Shown here: one piece after another, positions 26,661 to 38,134 of the stretch
Layout of the letters: each line of letters starts with the position of its first letter
Position numbering within the stretch: the stretch's first letter is position 1
NCBI GenBank assembly: GCA_037013685.1
Contig: CM072887.1
Coordinates: 46,551,154-46,615,153 of the forward strand
Length of the DNA: 64,000 nucleotides
Source: Acridotheres tristis
Taxonomy: Eukaryota > Chordata > Aves > Passeriformes > Sturnidae
Reading direction: 5' to 3'
Program-made: the position numbers and the translations under genes
Notes under the pieces: model-generated
The model's database searches: none
The model's input: only the letters and a program-made list of their open reading frames with translations
What the model was told of the DNA's origin: nothing

Positions 26661-28688
26661 TATGAGGAGCAATTCAATCAGAATAGAAAAGAAAATAATC
26701 CTGCCTTAATTCATGTTATCACATTTTTGTGCACCAGTTAATATGGAAAGATTTTGCAATACTGAAATAAAAGTATTTATTTTACACAATTTGACAGAAG
26801 AAACTGTATTGCATCCATTTTTATGGCATGAATATTCAGACTACCAATTTAGATAATTTAAGATTTGTCAATTCCTCAATTGCTAGCACTCATCTGACAT
26901 AAAAGGTCTCGTTACATAACCTCAGCTCAAGCATTAGAAAACGCAATCCCCCAAAGCATTAGTCACTTCCAAAAATTTAGGTCAGAGAAGATTTCTACCC
27001 TTCAATATCAAAATGCTATATCCCTGAAAACTCACAGGGATTATATTCCATTTCATCGAAAAGTTCTACTGAATACAACAGAAAGCAAAGTGCAATCATC
27101 AAACTTTTGCCAAAGCCTACACATCAGAGAAAAAGCTCAAAGAAGGAACTCTGGAAGGATGAGACCTCTCAGGTGATGTGTGTGAACTAAGGGAAAGTAT
27201 TGTGCTGATTTTTATCAAGTAGATTCTATGAGCAATTTTTTAAATTGCAGTGCATCTCCTCTCCACTTGCTACAGCAGATATGACAGTGGTCTGAAGTAT
27301 GGTTTCTAAGACAGAATTAGTAATACATAGGAATAAAAGCAAAAATACTCTTCCCAGCCTTTATGCATCATTCGATGGATCACGCATATTACACTTATTT
27401 ACCATAAGTGACCCTTGTCTGTTAAACTTCCCTTCTGAATTAAGTGAAAGGGGGTGAAAAAGATAAATGCTAAGTATTACTTTTTAAATATGTAAGTAAG
27501 AAGTAAAAGTTCATAGAACTCAGTGATAGGTGATATTACTGCCAGTTCCTGCTAGTAATGTACAATTGGAAAATCACATGATTAAAGAAAAAAATCAAAA
27601 TCCACCATACAAAAAACCCAAATCAGTAGGTTGATATTTTCTTTTTGTCAGGAAAGCAAGTGCCTGTAACCAACAGTACAAACCAAAGGCACTACTAAAA
27701 TAAGAACGAATCCACCTTTTTCTTTTGTTTATGCCAGTTCCAACTTTTTACTGGAAGTTGTAACAAAAATCTCTTAATTTTTTTTTCAGCTGAATTCTGT
27801 ACTCTCATAATCTCATCTGTCATCTTTTAAAGTATAGAAGCTCTATTTCAGCATTAGCTACAAATCAGGCTTGAAACAAACCAACAAACAAAACCCCACC
27901 ACTTTGAATTCTGCAGCCTTCAGCTTAATTTCTACCTCTACAGTGTGTAAAGTGTTAATTTAAACAGGTGAGGGGGAAGTGTGGAAATGTCATGATTGCC
28001 TCCTTGAAAAAAATCTGTTCCCTCACTAGCAGTTTTCCGCTTCCCTACTAAGACCCAGGAAAGGGCTTTGAATATCTAGGTTTTAGTGCAGATTTCAAAA
28101 TCCTTTGTTAGGACTTCAGCTGAGACTTTTGCCAGCAGACAGAAATGTCACTCTCTCTCTATGAATCTGTTTCTAGCTTGAGAAAGATCAGCAGAGACTA
28201 GATGAAGGCTAGTCTGCCTAGTTATATAATTACTTAAGGGAAATTATATTATAAAGACAACTGAGAAAAAGGAAGTCTATGTAAAACGTGACTGAAAAGC
28301 CCAAATAATATTAATTTTAAAGCCCCTCTCTGGAGATACACTTGGATAATCATAAAATGTATAAATTTTAAAAATAGTGTCAGCAGATCAAAACTGAGTT
28401 TTAAAAAGCATTTGCATAGATACCAGAGTATTTAACTACGACTTCAGTGCTTCTGCTGCAATAATCATCCAAGAAAGATGTGCTTCCTTACATGGTTTGT
28501 CATGCACACAGAAATCAACTGTGGAGATTACAACTTTTCCTTGTAAATCTTAGAGGAGCCAGAAATCCTTTCTTTTTAAGAACTATCGAGGAATCAAAAT
28601 AAAGTCTGTAAATTAATATGTCATCAGAAAATGAATGTTCTTTTGAAAAAAAGTTCTGTGTAAAATGGACACTGCAATATACTATCAA

Positions 28689-28740
28689 TGTATATATGTC
28701 TGTGTGTGTATATATATGTACGTATATGTATAAATGTACA
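28689..28740. repeat. TA/TG alternating repeat
   Basis: An imperfect alternating purine-pyrimidine stretch made of TATATG, TGTGTG and TATATA blocks with a TACGTA core. Confidence 0.75.
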
Positions 28741-30009
28741 ATACACTTGTGAGACTGTGACAAACTCTTGATGAAGTTCACAAAATTTGAAAATTGACTT
28801 TTCTTTGTCTGGTATTAGCGCATTTGCATATTATTTCCTGAACCTGATGAATTTTTCTTCTACCCTTGTGCCACTTGAATGGAGGCATCTTATCAGTGGG
28901 TCACTAAATTCCAGGCTTGCTTTTAATTTCCACTTGTTCCAATCAGTTAACTGTGAGTAAAAAGAACAGCTTCTGTTTACTGTGGAATTCTCATTTTCTG
29001 CCTCATTGAATTTTTATTTGCATAAAGTCAGAAATTCACCCAAATAACCAAATTATCCTACCCAGTCACAGAATAACACATCTGAATAAATTAAGAGCAA
29101 ATTGAGGTATTTGTCTACTCTTACCGTCCTTTAGTTTTTAATTTTTAAGGAATTATCTTCTGAGTGCTGTATTTTTTTTCCTCAGACTTAAAATATACTA
29201 TCAGACTGTTCTTCATTCACTCAATTCACTGGTGCTATATACAGCTTCTATGTCTGTGTTGTGATGTTGAAGTTGAAAGCCAGCCCAGAATTTACAGATG
29301 ATGTCCTAGGAGGTGACATGCACCATTAATAAGTACTGCTGTCTGTAGCTCTCATGTAGTTCATGACACAACACTGCATCCAAACATTAATAGCTCCTGT
29401 TTGTACATTGGAATTACTTTGATAAAAACTTTCTTTGCTGTTTTTCTTTTTTTTAAACATAACTAAAAGGCCCAATAGGTCTTGTGGTAGACATCACACA
29501 ACATTAATTGTTTTTAGAATTAAAACGCGCCTGAAGGAAAGAAATTTAGTCTTTGGGATGGTAGCATCTGAAATAATAATGTCACATAAATGCAATGTTT
29601 ATGTGAGAACTAATCTGCTAAAGTTTCCTGTAAAAAAAAAAAAAGGCAAACACAGAGCACTTCATCCTCAGACAAAAAGTTGTCCTCTAATTTTGGGATA
29701 CTGTGCCTAATTATATGGCATTGAGAACAATTTCCTTATATAAACACATTGAGACATACAGCCTGAATTCCAGTCTACCTTCATATTAAATATGAACGGA
29801 TAACCTCATGTTGTAGAAAAGTATAGATAGTTCATGCTTTGTGCTCCATCTGCCCCTTGAATGATTTTAGAACACTTAACTGTGCAGTTATCTTGCCAGT
29901 TTGTCCTATGTATAAGTAACAGAATGCTTTCTTTATTAAAAAGGTTTTTCTATGTGTTCTAGAAGATTTTTATCTGCACACAACAGCCTTTCTTTTACAA
30001 CAAGAAGCA

Positions 30010-30100
30010 CCAAAAAACCAAACCAACCAACCAACCAAAACAAAAACCCCCCAAACAAACAAAAAAAAAACCAAACAAAAAACCCACCAACCCAAATCCC
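30010..30100. repeat. A/C-rich low-complexity tract, (CCAA)n core
   Basis: About 90 bp made almost only of A and C on the plus strand, including five CCAA-type units (30020-30037), AAAC units and a 12-A run. It is the largest of the A/C-rich tracts in the window. No transposon flanks it. Confidence 0.85.
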
Positions 30101-32959
30101 AGTTTATTTAATTTGATACTTTGTTGCATTAAACAAAAAAAGCCTGTGCTTTATAATTCCAAGGAACTTGTATGTCACTGACGGTAGCAGAGAGGTTGCA
30201 TTCTTCTGTCAGGTCATCAAGCAATCAGAGCATAAAAGATAAGTTTTCTACAAATCTATCGTAATTCTTTGAAATTTCAGACAGCTATTCCACAAAATCT
30301 TAGTAAAGCACGACACCATTAAGATCCTCTACAAAGCCTCATGAGAAGCTCTGTGGAAAATTAGGAGCTTCTGCCATTCTCCTGCACAGGGACAGAACAA
30401 AAGTCACTGTCTACCCTGTCCCCCTCGCAGTGATAGAGGCACAGCTTATGATGAATCACAGCAAAAAAATGTTACGTGGTAACTACCTACCGAATAAATT
30501 GAATTCTTTGTGCAGTAAAACCACTTGATAAATAGCTTTTACTTGGTACTTCTGACTGTCTTCACCTGCCCTCTGCCCACAAATCCCTCTCTCTCTTTTT
30601 CACTGTGCTACTTCTGACATCCCTAGGTATCAAGCCATAAGGCATAGCTACTGTTTAAAAATTATCACCCATCTAAAAGCCAATCCCTCTTGTCCCCAAA
30701 CCCACAATGTTTTCTTTCAAAAGAGCTTAAAAACCACACAGCAATTAACTTGAACACACGGAGGCATTATGGACCGTCAGTAAGCAATATTCTCAACTCT
30801 GCATCTCTGCACTTTCCACAGCTGAGGGAATGGTTGATAGAAATGTCACTTTAACTTTACATGTCTAGAGAATGACAACTTCTAGATGACTTTTATTGCC
30901 AGTGGAAAGAAACAAACACTTCTGCTGTATTTTTGGCACTAACCTTAGCATGATCTTGGCCACATCCTAGAAAGGCTTTTTCCTCTGCACTGACTACAAA
31001 GAGGGGTCTACTCATCTGGTTCACGTGGATGCTTATGTTGGGAATGCTTTAAGTAAGATAGACTCTACTCTCAGTGTAAAACAATGAGGCAGTTCTATCC
31101 TCTACAGCACTGCTGTAAATTACACAGTATAGAATAGAACGGGGATAAAATATAGTGAAAGCTTTGCTTAGCAACATGTAGAGGAGTGCAATTCACATAC
31201 CATAGCTGTGGTATGCAATGACTGATTATTGAAAAAATACAGCTTGAAAAAATACACGGCTAAAATCTTCAGTAAGATTTCTATTTTCACTTTCATAGAA
31301 AAAGGAAAAACTGATCTACAGAAAACCAGATACTTAAATACTTTCAAATGCAGCAGGAAGATATTAAATATTGAAAACTTTATAGCAAAACCCAATATTC
31401 TAAGATAACTCCTTACTCTGATCATTAACAATAAAAATCACATAAAGCAATGTTAGACAAACATAAAAATTCTGCTCTGAAAAAAATATCTCTGAGCAGA
31501 AAAGATGAAACATAAAAGACAGCAGGGGAAAGCCTTTCTCAAATAGCACTGTATTCTTCTAATTTCTTTCTCTTTCTTTCAAATGTCAACATAGTTAGAT
31601 CCTTGTTTGTACTTCCCAAGTTGCTTAGCAGGATGAGAAGGGTTCAGAAAGGAGCCAGAAGTATATTTAATACAAAATGCCATTACTAGGAAACTAGTAA
31701 TAGAACTATAATGGAGATAAGAATCAAATTTCAAAATAGCAAGTTTACATTCTCTGAAATAACTTAATTAAAATAAAATCGTCTTATTCAACATCTAAAG
31801 ATAACATTGATGCATTACTCCATGTAATAAGACTGCTGCATAATCTTCAGTGGACAATCTTTTACCTAAAACCCCTCCTTATTCATCCTTCTTTATGCAC
31901 AGAATTTAAGCAGAGCAAAAGCTTTGTAAAGCTGACTTAATAACATGCAGCAGAGACTGAAAGACCAGGAAGACAGAGCCAAAATATGAGAGAACCCCTC
32001 CTCTTCCCAAAAGCTTATCAAGCAGCCAGCTGCCAGTAATAAGGGCTGTAGAGAGCAAACAAACTGAAGATCATCTTTGTGGACAGCAGCTTTACAGCAC
32101 CAGCACAAAAGCTTTAGTTTAATGTGTCTTAAAGCTGGTTTCCCAATAAATGTGAGAAAAGGTCATTTTTGATTGAAAACAGCATTTCAATAAGAAGAAT
32201 TACCTAATCAACTTGTGAACATGTTCTTCTTTTATTATTAAGATGTAAGAAGCAAAGGATAATTTGTGGAATGGAGGTTTCCATTTAAAAGATTTTCTCC
32301 CAAGCTGTGATCAAGGAAATTATTCAGCACGGTTTTTCCTGCCTCCTGCTATGGAGAATATGGCAAAACTTTAGCTGACAAGCAGTGAAACCTAAGGAAA
32401 TATTTTCATTTTACATGCATTTACTAACTGCAACACCTGCAAGTGATTCATTATGTAATGCATCTCACCACTTCCCTTTCTCACACATTTATCACCTTTT
32501 ACCCATAGTTAAAGCAGCACAGTGCAGTATATAATACAATTATTTGCATTCACACAGAAAAGTCTGCAATACAGAAAAGGAAGAACAATTACAAGAGAAA
32601 AGCTGCTGCACCAAATCAGCATAGTCTTTAGGTTTTGACAGCTGGTTTCAGCAGGTATCACTGGCAATTTTTCAAGTCACCTGCTAAAGATTCTCTTTTG
32701 TAAACCCAGCTCCTTGCTTTTTCACTCTCATGAGAGAGATTTTGTGGCTCTTGCAGGCTTCTTAGCAGAAGTCTCTGCCCTACTCACATGTGAGGGATCC
32801 CAGGCCATACTGGACATTTGCCATTTAGGTCTGGTCACACAAACACCTATTGTATTTCCAATAGCATTGAATTAATACCACAAAGGTATAAAAATAAATA
32901 CACCAGTATAAGAGAGATCTACATATGTAGTCTTGCAGCCTCAATGATAACTGGAGATT

Positions 32960-33286
32960 TTCTCACTCTGTACAAGAGCCTGAAAGGAGGTTGTAGCCAG
33001 GAGAAGATCAGTCTGTAACAAGCAACAGAACAAGATGGAAAGGGCTCAAGTGCCAGGGGAGGTGTATCCAGGGTATTAGAAAAAATTTATTCACTGGAAG
33101 GGTGGTCAGGCATTGGAACAGGCTCCCCAGGAAAGTGGTTGGGTCACCATCCATGGAGGTATTTAAAAGACCTTTAGACCTGGCACTTAGAGTCTTGGAT
33201 AAGTGGTGAATTTGGCCATGTTAGTTTTAATGGTTGGACTGGATGATCTTAAAGGTCCTTTCCAACCTAAACAATTCTGTGAATCC
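32960..33286 (+). mobile_element. CR1 LINE, 3' fragment
   Basis: A plus-strand CR1 3' end. Diagnostic words include CCTGAAAGGAGGTTGTAGCC at the 5' edge, GTGGTCAGGCATTGGAACAG, then CACCATCCATGGAGGTATTT, and near the end GGTTGGACTGGATGATCTTA and CCAACCTAAACAATTCTGTG. It is 5'-truncated, has no poly-A tail and ends in an ATTCTGTGAATCC-type terminus. Its words differ from the copy at 24.5 kb, so the two are probably different CR1 subfamilies. It codes for no intact protein. Confidence 0.93.
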
Positions 33287-35955
33287 AAGTTGGTTTAGAC
33301 AGATTGATTAGTTGCCATTATGATAGAATATACCATTAAAGAAACATAAAAAATTATAAAACTATCAATTTCTCTCATTATTATGTTGTTGTTGTTATGG
33401 GACAAATTTAATCCACATTTCTCACAAGGTTATACCAAGGGAGAGCTCTCTGCACCAAAACTAGGTCCAGGCACACATCACTTACAGGCAGGAAGCCCAA
33501 ACAATGCAGGCCTAAAGACCATGGCATAATGTATTTCAAACCAGAGACCGCTGAATGTTTCAAATACTCTTGTTCATAGACATTTCAAAGTGTTTTTTTT
33601 TAACTGCAGTTTTAAGAAAAGTTAGTTTTGCAAGCCAGTCAAAGGAGATTGCTCTATAGACTGAAGCAAAGTTAATCTTTCCTTTTTTCCAATTAATATT
33701 TTCATGAAGTTTCCTCTACCAATACTTCCCACTCAAATAATAGGCCAAGGAGGGCCAAAAGATCCCCATAAAAAGTTACAAACAAATACTTCAGAGAGAA
33801 ACATTAATGGCTGAAGAATTGTAGTGCCATAATAGCTAGGGTCAAGCCATATCAAACAAAGGGGGGTGAGATGGCTTTCCTGTGGGCAGAGGATTGCTCA
33901 GAAGACATCCCATTAAGACTTTATTACACATTTTGTCAATACTCTTTGCTCATGGGAGTTCTCATGAAGGTCTGTGTGGATGACACCACCTCAGAGACAC
34001 ACTTTTAACACACTGAAAGGAACTAACAAAGAACTGTAAGTACATAGAAGGAGCTCTAAGATAGTGGCTCTTGTTAATGGGGAGACGGGCATTTGCTTTT
34101 TACATGTGGATTTGAAAAAAGTAAATTTCAGATAGGTTTGTAAAGGTTAAAGTCACTCTGGATGGCTGCCATCATGTAGCAGAGACCAACCATGGTAACT
34201 GTGCCTAATTGCAGACCAACTTTAATCCACCAGATGATCTGGCTGTTCAGAAGTCTGGCAGGAGCTATCATGAAACACCACCTTGAGGGGCTCAGTACAG
34301 GCAGGCTTCAAAAGCTTTATTTCACTTTTGAAACATTTCTGCAAGGGTACCAGAAGGCAGTATAAAAATTAGCTCTGTTTTCTAGCCTAATTAAGCTTTT
34401 AAAACACTGAATATTGGTGAGTAAATTTAGCACATACCCAGAGCCATGGAGCTACAATATGCTACCTAATGTTCTGAACATAGAGCATTCTGAATGTGTC
34501 TACTGAATATAACCACTAGTTTTACAGATTACTTTATTATGCAGGTATTTTCCACAGTATCTCTCATTTCAGACAACCAGCAGTAAATGAAGGCAGAGTC
34601 AAGAGTTTCGGAACAGAGTGAATTATTTCCCTAACTACCAGTAATCATGGGTACTGTATTTCCACAAAAGCAGCATTAGCACTCTATTTCTTGATTTATT
34701 TCTATCCAAAAGTTAATGCGGTGTTACAGCAAGGAAGCATAAGAGTCATCCTTTCAAACTTCTCTCCACACTACAACCAGGATGAAGTGAAAACACCCCA
34801 ATTCAGATAATACCAACAGCTGTCTATTTGCTAGTTCAGTGTTTTTTAGCCTTTCCTGATTCACAGACACAGAAGAGCTTTCTGTGGAAGACAAGAGCAC
34901 TTCAGAAGTTCAATATATAGCTATTTATATCTATACCTAATCTATATCGATATCATCTATATCTAATCTATATCATCTATATCTATATATCTTTATGATG
35001 CATTACGTTCAATTTGACTTTTATATTCCCCAACACATATGTGTGCCTCAGAAGCAGGACTCCCAGGGGGCTGTGTGTTACTGCTCCTGCAAGGCTCAGC
35101 CTTTTATTCTTTTTTTTTCTTTTCCCCTTTCATAGTAATATTTTGTATTTATTGAAATTCCCAATATTGAACAAATGTTTCTGCAAACAGTAAAACATGC
35201 AAACCCTGCTTGAGTTATACAAGAGCTCCTTGTTTTAAGATCCATCTCACAGCTGCAGTGGTACAATTAGGATGGTTGCATGCATCTAAGTAATGGTTTG
35301 AAAAATAAGAGAAAAACAAAATATACTTAAGTAGCTCGAGGAATGGTCAGTACTCTTCATTTACATAACATTCTTAGTGAGGATGACTAAGAAATATACG
35401 ATAACACAGTATAAGATTTTAAAGATGGCTCTTGGGTTTTTGGTTTGCATGCTAGTGGCTTTTTTTCCAAACAATGTAAAAATAACTGAATAGTATCTAT
35501 ATTATCCAGTTCTAAGAATCTTTCTGTAAAACCATAAAACCTACAAGTTGCTTAACTTATGTTCAAACAATTTCACAGGCTGATTTCACTTATGACATAA
35601 CAAGCAATTAACCTCTGAGTGGTATCAGTGCAGGACTTCCCCATTAGTTGTCTTGATAGCTTCTACAACCAGGCAAACTAAGCACCTGTTCTGCCCTCAA
35701 AAAATCTACACAGCAAACTGAGATGCATCAATAGCAGAGAACACAAAACAAGCTTTACAATAAAAAACTCTTCAGGGAATGACAGAGGCAATATAGCCCT
35801 GGAAGGAAACCCATCTCAGGTTTTATAGGCTCTATTGTAGGGAAGGAAACTTGGACTGTATCTGTCACTGCCTGAAATTGTCTCTCAGTGCAGCCAGGCT
35901 ACAGATCATGCTGAATTCTACTGGCATGGCTGCCTCTGCCCTGCATCCTTCACAT
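33287..35955. other. AT-rich non-coding stretch, no gene seen
   Basis: No gene recognised. A short (GTT)4 run lies at about 33385-33396 and a pyrimidine-rich run at about 35101-35131. The TATC-type repeat is listed separately. Confidence 0.65.
34913..34993. repeat. Degenerate (TATCTA)n / TATC satellite-like tract
   Basis: About 80 bp of interleaved CTATAT, ATCTA and TATCAT units, with a longer block ATCATCTATATCTA occurring twice in degenerate form. It is a mid-sized microsatellite likely to vary between individuals. Confidence 0.8.
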
Positions 35956-36480
35956 AATGGTTCATCTTGGCAGAGGATGCTTTTCTACTAGACCCCTCTA
36001 CTGCCAATTTGCCTTGAGAGTCCGACTTTACTTAATATTTTTCTTCTTGATTTTGGTTTTAAGACGTTATCTACACGCTGCTTTGGTGCTATCTTGGCAC
36101 GTATTCTTCAATGTCACAGACACTGGTGCCGCTCCTACTGCCAGAGGCACAGGAACAGCAATCACTTCTATCTATTAATTTCTTCAGAACAAACTCAAGC
36201 CAGCTGAGTAGATCTGCAGCAGGGTCCGAACCTTCATACAGAAAGCAGGAGCAGGCCCTGCAAAACCAACAGCTCATGCTTTTTTCAAGTAAACTGAGAC
36301 GAACAATACTGATGGCATCAGCTAGCTTGAAATCCAGGCTCAGTTTCTGGCAGGCACTGGGACTGTGGATGCTGGACGGACAGAGTGTGCTCCTGTGATT
36401 CCTACCAGCAGTGCTGCTGGAGCTGCTCGAGGCGCTGACCTCTCATGTTGAGGAAGGCAGCAGCCAACTAAAGCCTGTCT
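35956..36480. other. CpG-richer segment open on both strands; coding remnant or exon candidate
   Basis: About 500 bp with roughly nine CpGs, unusual for this window. On plus a frame is stop-free at 36062-36398; its first ATG is at 36111 and a 3'-splice-like TCACAG ends at 36119. On minus an overlapping frame is stop-free from about 36425 to 36089 and has ordinary-looking codons, ending in TAG; below it (toward 35990) another minus frame continues open for about 30 codons, as a frameshifted gene copy might. I recognise no family on either strand. Options are an exon, a decayed retrocopy, or chance openness due to GC content. Confidence 0.25.
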
Positions 36481-37223
36481 GCAGGGTTTTGCCTCAGCAA
36501 CATATCACAGCTAGTGACAACTAAACTGTTTGTGACATCTTCCTCACTCAGCTGCACTTTTTTACTTCTCCTTTATGGAGTTGTTCTTTTGTTTTTCTCT
36601 AATGCGGAATATTTTAGCTGGGCTTCTTAAATAAACTTGCATCATATGGATGCAAAGAGAGAAACTGAACAAAACTTAAAAGAAACGTAAGATTTTGCAA
36701 GTGGCTTTGATGTTCTCTAGCTTTTTATTTATAGAGTACAGATTAACTTCCTTTTGTTACCACCTATTGTTGTTTTATAATGGGCCCTCCTTTGATAAGT
36801 GAATTGAAAGAGTTTGCTGCAGTTCCTTCTAAGTGCCCTGTCTTACTAAAAAGTAGGTTCTGTAAAAATGTGTTTCTGACTGACAAATGGAACAAGAAAA
36901 CTTAATCTGATTTTGGATGATTATGAAGTAAAGCAATTGCTTTGAAGTTGTGAAATGCGATTTCTATACTCACATGCAACCCATAATATTCAGTTTCAAC
37001 CTAACTCACATATGGACATTGGACAAACATAATCAGTAAGTCTACTCTTTAACTGCTTATCCCTTTTGATATAACTATATTGTTTCACTGAGACCCTACA
37101 GGTTCCTTTTCTTCTACCTCTTGCATCCCTACAATCAGTACCTTTTTGTAACACATAGAGGTTTTGCTTCTGAGGGGGATGCCACATCCTTTCTTTATTA
37201 AATATGTTTGAAATTTTCTACAG

Positions 37224-37315
37224 ATGTCTAAAATAGTCCCAGAAGTGGCAGATATTCTGAGAATTCCTAGGATAATTTCAGATTTACCAGTGAAACCTAT
37301 TATGAATGACCGTAG
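37224..37315 (+). other. Exon-like segment with good splice borders
   Basis: A 92-nt stretch preceded by AAATTTTCTACAG and followed by TAG|GTATGT, a good donor. It is open in the frame starting with ATG at 37224 (residues begin MSKIVPEVADILRIP). If joined to the next candidate (37383 on), the frame continues through an AGA codon for about 44 more residues. No family recognised. Confidence 0.22.
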
Positions 37316-37382
37316 GTATGTGCATTCTAGCAACAAGGGCTACTGTGTGGCTACTACTATTTCCCTTCTTATTTCCATTCAG

Positions 37383-37518
37383 ACACCTCCTGTTGTCACA
37401 CCTGTTGCTGTCCTCAGTGGCTCTGTTCCTAATGCCGGTGCTTTGGGCAGAGGAGGTTTTCCGTTCAGTACTTTCACAAAGTGACAGAGAACCTGAAACC
37501 CAAGTGATGAAGGTCTAA
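37383..37518 (+). other. Second exon-like segment, C-terminal type
   Basis: Preceded by a good pyrimidine tract ending in CCATTCAG at 37381-37382. In the frame continued from 37224-37315 it is open to a TAA at 37516-37518, with a leucine-rich hydrophobic start and a polar end. The implied intron would be only 67 nt, shorter than usual for vertebrates, which weakens the two-exon reading. A different frame is also open to 37484. Confidence 0.18.
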
Positions 37519-37832
37519 ATCAGCACAATTGCTAGGCACCTAAACATGCAGTATAAGTGGAGGGTAGTGGCCTGGACTCAGGATGTTTCACAAACTTCAA
37601 GGTGTCCCCATAAGCCATATCCATATCAGTAAATTAAACAGGTGTAATCTCAAGGTCTGCTGGTAGATGTACAGCAGTTAGCTCAAGCAAAAAGTCAGAA
37701 AGCAGTCATAGATAAAACATGCTTTTCAGTCTGTATTGTGTTCAAACTGCTTTTTTCCATCACGTAGTCTGCAAACGACTTATCTTTTCCATTACTTTCC
37801 CTTTTGATTGCTCATTTTCTGGTCTCCCACAG

Positions 37833-37988
37833 CTGCATCCAGCACAATGGTGCAGGTCCTTTTACTGAACCCAGATGTCCTCTTGAGAGGTAGCAATGTG
37901 CATTTGAGTCTTCTCAGGCCACAGAGGAAACTAAAGGCAGACTTCAGAGCACTGGATGAGGGCTCCAGCTGCAAGGCTACATGTAAAG
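37833..37988 (+). other. Third exon-like segment, 156 nt
   Basis: Preceded by a long pyrimidine-rich tract ending in GTCTCCCACAG (37822-37832) and followed by AAAG|GTCAGC. The 156 nt are a multiple of three and open in the frame that runs 37808-38134. The minus strand is also open across most of it (37792-37974), so openness alone is weak evidence. No domain recognised. Could be an exon of a lineage-specific or long non-coding transcript. Confidence 0.22.
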
Positions 37989-38134
37989 GTCAGCAACTTG
38001 ACTCGAGAAAAAAATTAGTTATCTGTCCATACTCAAAAGGACCATTCTCAGGGAATAATTCCAGGCTTGGGGTCATGAATTCCCATCTTTTAGAGTTCAC
38101 AGTTCAAGTGTTAAATGTGGTATCTAATTCGTAG

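Larger units (their letters stand above)
24827..32959. other. AT-rich non-coding stretch, no gene seen
   Basis: No gene recognised. Frames are at most 91 codons (29435-29710 on plus), without domains. Contains GA, TA/GT and A/C-rich low-complexity tracts listed separately, an A/C run at 27873-27902 and a 13-A run at 29632-29644. A poly-T stretch ending in CAG at 27788-27789 resembles a 3' splice site but has no exon after it. Confidence 0.65.
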
